Below, piece by piece: positions 14,613 through 18,745 of a DNA stretch of 18,745 nt; positions within the stretch are counted from its first letter, which is position 1; each line of letters begins with the position of its first letter. The position numbers and the translations under genes were made by a program. The notes below the pieces were generated by a model, which was not told the DNA's origin, did not search any database, and saw only the letters and a program-made list of their open reading frames with translations. This DNA is from Clostridiaceae bacterium UBA6110 (GTDB taxonomy: Bacteria; Bacillota; Clostridia; Clostridiales; Clostridiaceae), in assembly GCA_002428415.1 (NCBI GenBank), contig DIWI01000048.1:1-18745 (forward strand). Reading direction: 5' to 3'.

Positions 14613-15689
14613 ATGGGCAGTATGAATCCCTTGATGCTAGTCATCATGTATGGAGGGACAACAACAAAGGTAGCAATATACAGCGGAGACAAGGACCTAT
14701 ATAAGGAGACGATAAGGCATTCACTGGATGAGATGAAAAGCTTTAGGACAGTCTGGGACCAATATGATGTAAGGAAGCGTGACATAACAGGCTGGGTTAA
14801 ATCAAAGGGATTTAAAATAGATGAATTTGACGCATATGTCAGCTGCTCAGGGCTGGTGAAGCCCTGCGAACCTGGTGTTTACGAAATTGATGAGGAAATG
14901 ATTGAAGACTTCAAAACGGAGAAATATGGAATTCATACAAGCAATCCGGGATGCTGCTTGTGCTATGACCTGGGGAAAGAGTTCGGAAAGCCTGTCCTGA
15001 CAGTAGATCCGACAACTGATGTCAACATGATGAAGATAGCAACCTATTCAGGCCATCCTCTCATCCCGAGGCCCAATTCCTACCATGTGCTGAACCAGAA
15101 GGCAACAGCCCACATGGTAAGTGAAAGGCTTGGCAAGGCTTATGAGGAGGCAAACATCATCGTTGCTCATATCGGCAGTGGCATTACTGTGGGAGCACAT
15201 CATAAAGGCAAGGTAACTGATGTCAACAACGGCATTGAGAGCGACGGGCCATTCTCACCGGTCAGGACAGGGGCTCTTCCTGTTGGTCCTCTTGTAGACC
15301 TGTGCTATTCAGGCAAGTACACCAGGCAGGAATTGCACAACATGCTGGGGGTTGAAGGAGGTCTTGCCGCATATCTCGGGACGTCGGACGGCATTGAAAT
15401 AGAAAGTCGAATCCAGAGCGGAGATGAGGCAGCAAGAACTGCAGTTGAAGCAATGGCTTATCAGGTAGCCAAGGAAATTGGTGCCCGCTCTGTCACGCTT
15501 CGCGGCGAAGTTGATGCTGTTGCAATAACCGGCGGTTTGGCAAACTGGAACCGGGTCGTCGATTTAATAACTGGATGGGTTAAGCATATTGCACCTGTCT
15601 ATGTCTATCCTGGCGAAAATGAGCTTGAATCATTGGCAGCCGGAGCACTCAGGTATCTCCGGGGAGAAGAGGAGCTCAAGAAATATTAG
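14613..15689 (+). CDS. buk: Butyrate kinase-family acyl kinase with altered active site
   Basis: ATG 14613 is preferred over the upstream ATG 14601, because GGAGGT (14603-14608) is placed correctly only for the former. The 358-residue protein belongs to the acetate/butyrate kinase (ASKHA) superfamily, which converts acyl phosphate plus ADP to acid plus ATP. Family blocks kept are K-E-T-I-R-H-S, H-x-S-N (108-111), V-D-P (131-133), H-V-L-N-Q-K-A (158-164), V-A-H-I-G-S-G-I-T-V-G-A-H (184-196), V-N-N...D-G-P-F-S-P (204-216), the I-T-G-G strand and the Y-P-G-E-N-E-L tail. Changed are the first phosphate-binding loop, N-P-G-S-T-S-T-K in butyrate kinases but M-Y-G-G-T-T-T-K here (12-19), and the G-R-G-G-L loop, now S-C-S-G-L (77-81), which loses the Arg. 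It is followed by ptb after 16 bases. It could be a kinase for an unusual acid, or a non-kinase relative. The gene symbol denotes family, not proven substrate. Confidence 0.82.
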   Translation: MGSMNPLMLVIMYGGTTTKVAIYSGDKDLYKETIRHSLDEMKSFRTVWDQYDVRKRDITGWVKSKGFKIDEFDAYVSCSGLVKPCEPGVYEIDEEMIEDFKTEKYGIHTSNPGCCLCYDLGKEFGKPVLTVDPTTDVNMMKIATYSGHPLIPRPNSYHVLNQKATAHMVSERLGKAYEEANIIVAHIGSGITVGAHHKGKVTDVNNGIESDGPFSPVRTGALPVGPLVDLCYSGKYTRQELHNMLGVEGGLAAYLGTSDGIEIESRIQSGDEAARTAVEAMAYQVAKEIGARSVTLRGEVDAVAITGGLANWNRVVDLITGWVKHIAPVYVYPGENELESLAAGALRYLRGEEELKKY

Positions 15690-15705
15690 GGAGGATTCCA
15701 AATAT

Positions 15706-16614
15706 ATGATAAGTAGTTTTGAAGAACTGATAAAAGCTGTAAAAGCGCAAAGTAAAAAAACAATTGCCATTGCTTGTGCAGGTGACGATGTCACTCTGGA
15801 AGCTGTACGTGAAGTTGAGTCCATGGGGATATCCGAATGCATCCTGATCGACAGCAGGGAAAAGATACTAAGAAGCGCAGAAAAGATCGGTTATAAGGTA
15901 AAAGAGGAGAACATAGTCGAAGCAGACAGCGCTGCCGACGCGGCTGCTAAGGCAGTGGAACTGGTCCGCACAGGAAAAGCGGACTTGCCGATGAAGGGCA
16001 ATATGCAGACCAGTGACTACCTGCGTGCAGTCCTGAATAAAGAAAAGGGCTTGCGAGGAAAAGGCGCCTTGTCACATGTCGCGGTATTTGAAAAACCACA
16101 GGGCGGATTACTTATAATTACGGACTGTGCCATGACAATCAATCCAGACTTAATGCAGAAGGTTGATCTCATAAACAATGCGGTTGCAGTTGCAAATGGA
16201 CTTGGATGTGAAAAGGCGAAGGTGGCAGTGCTATCATACCTTGAGACTGTAAATGTGAATTCCCAGTCCACTACAGACGCTGCAATACTTAGCAAGATGG
16301 GCGACCGAGGTCAGATAAAGAATGCAATAATTGATGGTCCGCTCGCTTTCGACAATGCGGTATTCCTTGAAGCCGCAAAGCACAAAGGGATTGAAAGTGA
16401 AGTTGCCGGTCAGGCAGATGTGCTGCTGGTTCCAAATATTGAAGTAGGGAATACATTATATAAGTCATTATCAATGATGGCGGAGTTAAAGGCAGCCGGG
16501 GTCGTTGCTGGGGCAATAGTTCCTGTAATACAGGCTCCCCGTGCGGATCCGATGGAATCAAAGATCAATTCCATTGCCTTAAGCCAATATCTGCTCGACA
16601 AAAGCAAACGTTAG
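15706..16614 (+). CDS. ptb: Phosphate butyryltransferase-family acyltransferase
   Basis: The frame is open back to 15589 inside the kinase gene, but the start is ATG 15706 with GGGAGG (15689-15694) upstream; it yields the standard Ptb N terminus (M-I-S-S-F-E-E-L). The 302-residue cytoplasmic enzyme converts acyl-CoA plus phosphate to acyl phosphate plus CoA. Family hallmarks are K-A-D-L-P-M-K-G (about 90-97), R-G-K-G-A-L-S-H-V-A-V-F (about 116-127), S-K-M-x-D-R-G-Q-I-K (about 196-205), D-G-P-L-A-F-D (about 209-215) and the P-N-I-E-V-G-N segment (about 244-250). Length is normal for Ptb. It pairs with the kinase upstream to conserve the thioester energy of the BKACE product as ATP. Because that kinase is atypical, the acyl group may not be butyryl. 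Arg codons are mostly CGN, unlike the AGG-rich majority of the window. Confidence 0.9.
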   Translation: MISSFEELIKAVKAQSKKTIAIACAGDDVTLEAVREVESMGISECILIDSREKILRSAEKIGYKVKEENIVEADSAADAAAKAVELVRTGKADLPMKGNMQTSDYLRAVLNKEKGLRGKGALSHVAVFEKPQGGLLIITDCAMTINPDLMQKVDLINNAVAVANGLGCEKAKVAVLSYLETVNVNSQSTTDAAILSKMGDRGQIKNAIIDGPLAFDNAVFLEAAKHKGIESEVAGQADVLLVPNIEVGNTLYKSLSMMAELKAAGVVAGAIVPVIQAPRADPMESKINSIALSQYLLDKSKR

Positions 16615-16707
16615 GGCAGACATTCATTTAGTTACAATGATAGCTATATCGGAATATTCAGTATGGCAGTTTATTTGGATCTCCTGAACTGAAGTACCGA
16701 TAAATGC

Positions 16708-16750
16708 CAGAAGGTCAGCTCTCCATACTGGATAGCTGACCTTCTGTTTC
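16708..16750. terminator. Terminator hairpin between convergent operons (copy 2 of a repeated stem-loop)
   Basis: CAGAAGGTCAGCT (16708-16720) and AGCTGACCTTCTG (16734-16746) form a perfect 13-bp stem around the 13-base loop CTCCATACTGGAT. On the plus strand only TTT follows at once, but the region is T-rich. It lies between ptb (stop 16614) and the convergent PTS gene (stop 16762) and can serve both. Confidence 0.8.
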
Positions 16751-16761
16751 CTATTGTTTAT

Positions 16762-18744
16762 CTATCTGACTATGAGGACATCCGTATCTTTGGATACATT
16801 GCCTTCTGCTATTATCTCCATGGACTTGACTACGTCCATGTTGGTAACCACTACTTCAGTCATGCTGGATTTTGCCTCTTTCCTTACAAGGTCAAGATCA
16901 ACTTCCATGATTGGAGTTCCTATTACGACGTCCTGTCCTATTTCTGCAAGCCTCTTGAAGCCTCTTCCACCCATCTTTACTGTGTCGATTCCGATGTGTA
17001 TGAGGACTTCAAGTCCTGTTTCTGTGACAATCGCTATTGCGTGGTTGGTCTCGAATATGTGGGCGATGTTTCCTGCAACTGGTGCAGTGACAAGGCCTTC
17101 AGTCGGGTCAATTGCAAATCCGTCACCGATCATCTTCTCTGCGAAGAGAGCGTCTGGAACCTCTTCAAGCTTTGCGAGTCTTCCCTTCATTGGTGAGCTG
17201 AATATAGTCTCTTTAGTAAGCTCTTTTGCTGCTTCTTTTGTTTCAGTGACCGCTTCTGCAACCACTGCATATGCACCTGGGTTTGCCATGACTGCCTTTA
17301 TCTCATCCTTGATGCCTTCAGCGGCAGTTCCGAATATTACCTGTATTCCGGTAGTTCCGACTTCAAGCACTCCGGCTGAACCAAGTGCCTTGAGCCTTGC
17401 CTTGTCAACCCTTGCCGTATCGCCTACTTCAAGCCTGAGCCTAGTTATGCAGGCATCTATGGCCTTTATGTTGTCTGAGCCTCCAAGTGCCTTGAGGATC
17501 TCTACAGCCCTTCCTGTTACCGGAACATCTGCAGCAGCCTCTTCAGATTCATCTCTGCCTGGAGTCTTCAGGTCGAATTTCTTGATCAGGTAGTAGAAGA
17601 GTGCGAAGTATGCTATTCCGATTACTATTCCGACCGGTATGAGCATCCATGGGTTGCCGGCATTTCCAGTGGATATGCTTACAACGAAGTCTATGAGGGA
17701 CGAGGTGAAGGTCTCAGTGAGCCTTACATGGAATATGTTCATGAACATGCCGCCTACGAAAGCAAGGGATATGTGTGCAATGTAGAGGGCAGGGGCTGCA
17801 AACATGAAAGCGAACTCTATTGGTTCGGTTATTCCTGTGATGATAGAGGTAAGTGCAGCTGTAAGCATTACACCGCCGATGGCCTTCCTGTTCTTTGGAA
17901 GAGCTGTCTTGTACATTGCAAATGCTGCTGCAGGAAGTCCGAAAATCTTGAGCGGATACTCTGCTGCAGTGATGTTGCCGGCTGTTGGGTCTCCTGCGAA
18001 GAACCTTGCGATTTCTCCAACATAGACCTGTCCGTCAGGAGCAGTGAACTGTCCGAACTGCGTTGTGAAAGGAGTTTTGAACACGTGGTGGAGTCCAGTA
18101 GGGATAAGCGCTCTGTTACCAAATGCGTATATTGCTCCGCCAAGCTTGAAACCGCCTATTTCAGCAGTGATCGCGAGCTGTCCCAGGTAGTTTATACCAT
18201 CCTGTATCGGAGGCCATACGAAGCCAAGGATTACTCCCAGCAGTATAGATACTATAACCATGATGATTGGTACCAGTCTCTTGCCTTCAAAGAAGCCGAG
18301 TACCGGATGAAGCTTTGTCTTGTAGTATTTCGTATAAATCTTTGCCGCGATAAGACCGATTATGATACCGCTGAACACTCCCATGTTGATGGGATCCTTA
18401 AGGTTCTGTGCCGCTGACATGATGTCAAGCACCTTGATGAGGACAACATATCCAACTGCTGCAGCAAGTCCGGATACTGCTTCACCTGCAGTGAAGCCTA
18501 TTGCAACACCGATTGCGAAAATGATGGGAAGGTTCTCAAACACGACGAGTCCGCCTGAGAAAAGCACCTTGACAAATGTTGCAAGGATTGGGTTTGAAGC
18601 TAAAGCTTCAGCACCTACGGCCTGCTCGATTATTCTGGAGAAAGCGACCATGAGACCGGCAGCAGGAAGAACGGATACAGGAAGCATTAATGACTTTCCT
18701 ACCTTCTGCAGTACTGCGAAGAAACCACTGGATTTTTTTGACAT
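16762..18744 (-). CDS. ptsG: PTS glucose-type permease, EIICBA fusion
   Basis: This 660-residue phosphotransferase permease starts at ATG 18744-18742, one base inside the window's right edge, so its promoter and RBS are not visible. Domain order is C-B-A. The membrane EIIC domain (about 1-390) has P-T-G-L-H-H (215-220) and the substrate-binding G-I-T-E-P motif (304-308). The EIIB domain (about 408-485) has the phosphorylated Cys432 in D-A-C-I-T-R-L. The EIIA domain (about 515-655) has E-T-N-H568 and H-I-G-I-D-T-V with the phosphorylated His583. It imports and phosphorylates a hexose. The EIIC sequence reads closest to PtsG glucose permeases, but glucosamine (GamP) and N-acetylglucosamine (NagE) relatives are hard to exclude. 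It is a single gene convergent with the ptb operon. Arg codons are AGG-rich, like the probable host background. Confidence 0.9.
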   Translation of the reverse strand: MSKKSSGFFAVLQKVGKSLMLPVSVLPAAGLMVAFSRIIEQAVGAEALASNPILATFVKVLFSGGLVVFENLPIIFAIGVAIGFTAGEAVSGLAAAVGYVVLIKVLDIMSAAQNLKDPINMGVFSGIIIGLIAAKIYTKYYKTKLHPVLGFFEGKRLVPIIMVIVSILLGVILGFVWPPIQDGINYLGQLAITAEIGGFKLGGAIYAFGNRALIPTGLHHVFKTPFTTQFGQFTAPDGQVYVGEIARFFAGDPTAGNITAAEYPLKIFGLPAAAFAMYKTALPKNRKAIGGVMLTAALTSIITGITEPIEFAFMFAAPALYIAHISLAFVGGMFMNIFHVRLTETFTSSLIDFVVSISTGNAGNPWMLIPVGIVIGIAYFALFYYLIKKFDLKTPGRDESEEAAADVPVTGRAVEILKALGGSDNIKAIDACITRLRLEVGDTARVDKARLKALGSAGVLEVGTTGIQVIFGTAAEGIKDEIKAVMANPGAYAVVAEAVTETKEAAKELTKETIFSSPMKGRLAKLEEVPDALFAEKMIGDGFAIDPTEGLVTAPVAGNIAHIFETNHAIAIVTETGLEVLIHIGIDTVKMGGRGFKRLAEIGQDVVIGTPIMEVDLDLVRKEAKSSMTEVVVTNMDVVKSMEIIAEGNVSKDTDVLIVR

Positions 18745-18745
18745 T

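Noticed and set aside
15589..15705. Extended N terminus for the phosphotransbutyrylase
   Set aside because: The extra 39 residues overlap the kinase gene in another frame and match nothing in the family; ATG 15706 has a GGGAGG upstream and a standard N terminus.
16754..17593. 279-codon plus-strand open frame opposite the PTS gene
   Set aside because: It lies wholly antisense to the well-conserved EIIB/EIIA part of the permease and starts in the intergenic region without a good RBS. Its product is Ser/Thr/Ala-rich low-complexity sequence, as expected from reading the complement of a coding frame.
17728..18417. 229-codon plus-strand open frame opposite the EIIC domain
   Set aside because: Antisense to conserved membrane-domain sequence, Cys/Ser-rich, with no recognisable motif and no RBS.

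Overview
The window looks like a chromosomal segment of an anaerobic, fermentative Firmicute, probably a clostridium-like organism of moderate GC. The reasons are a butyrate-kinase/phosphotransbutyrylase pair, a PTS glucose permease, several cobalamin-binding radical SAM enzymes, a sigma-54 bacterial enhancer-binding protein, strong AGGAGG-type ribosome binding sites and heavy AGG/ATA codon use in most genes. No species can be named from sequence alone. No tRNA, rRNA, CRISPR array, intact transposase or phage gene is visible.

Layout. (1) 1-7665, plus strand: a tightly packed, translationally coupled cluster that continues beyond the left edge. It holds a GNAT acyltransferase (5' truncated), a second FemAB/BioF2-like GNAT protein, a B12-binding radical SAM enzyme, a small SAM methyltransferase and three more B12-binding radical SAM enzymes. 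It ends at a strong bidirectional hairpin (7686-7734). This is probably a biosynthetic pathway for an unknown lipid or metabolite. (2) 7843-8928, minus strand: an NAD-dependent tartrate/D-malate dehydrogenase standing alone. It is followed by about 540 bases without a recognisable gene. (3) 9473-10736, plus strand: a CcdA-TlpA thiol-redox pair with its own sigma-A promoter and terminator. (4) 11047-16614, plus strand: a PAS-type sigma-54 activator, then a textbook -24/-12 promoter preceded by two phased dyads. These are followed by a four-gene catabolic operon: BKACE (DUF849), a lambda-crystallin/carnitine-dehydrogenase-like 3-hydroxyacid dehydrogenase, an atypical butyrate kinase homologue and a phosphotransbutyrylase homologue. 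(5) 16762-18744, minus strand: a glucose-type PTS EIICBA, convergent with region 4.

How it fits together. Region 4 can be read as a complete route. A free 3-hydroxy acid is oxidised to a 3-keto acid. BKACE exchanges it with acetyl-CoA to give acetoacetate and a new acyl-CoA. The Ptb/Buk-type pair then turns that acyl-CoA into a free acid and ATP. The chemistry resembles aerobic carnitine degradation, with the terminal thioesterase replaced by an energy-conserving pair. The kinase homologue departs from the butyrate-kinase active-site consensus, so the real acyl group is probably not butyryl. A TGTAG-N7-CTACA motif occurs upstream of the sigma-54 promoter, and a near copy lies upstream of the activator's own gene, suggesting a self-regulated, substrate-induced module. 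Regions 1 and 4 are the two places where something undescribed is most likely.
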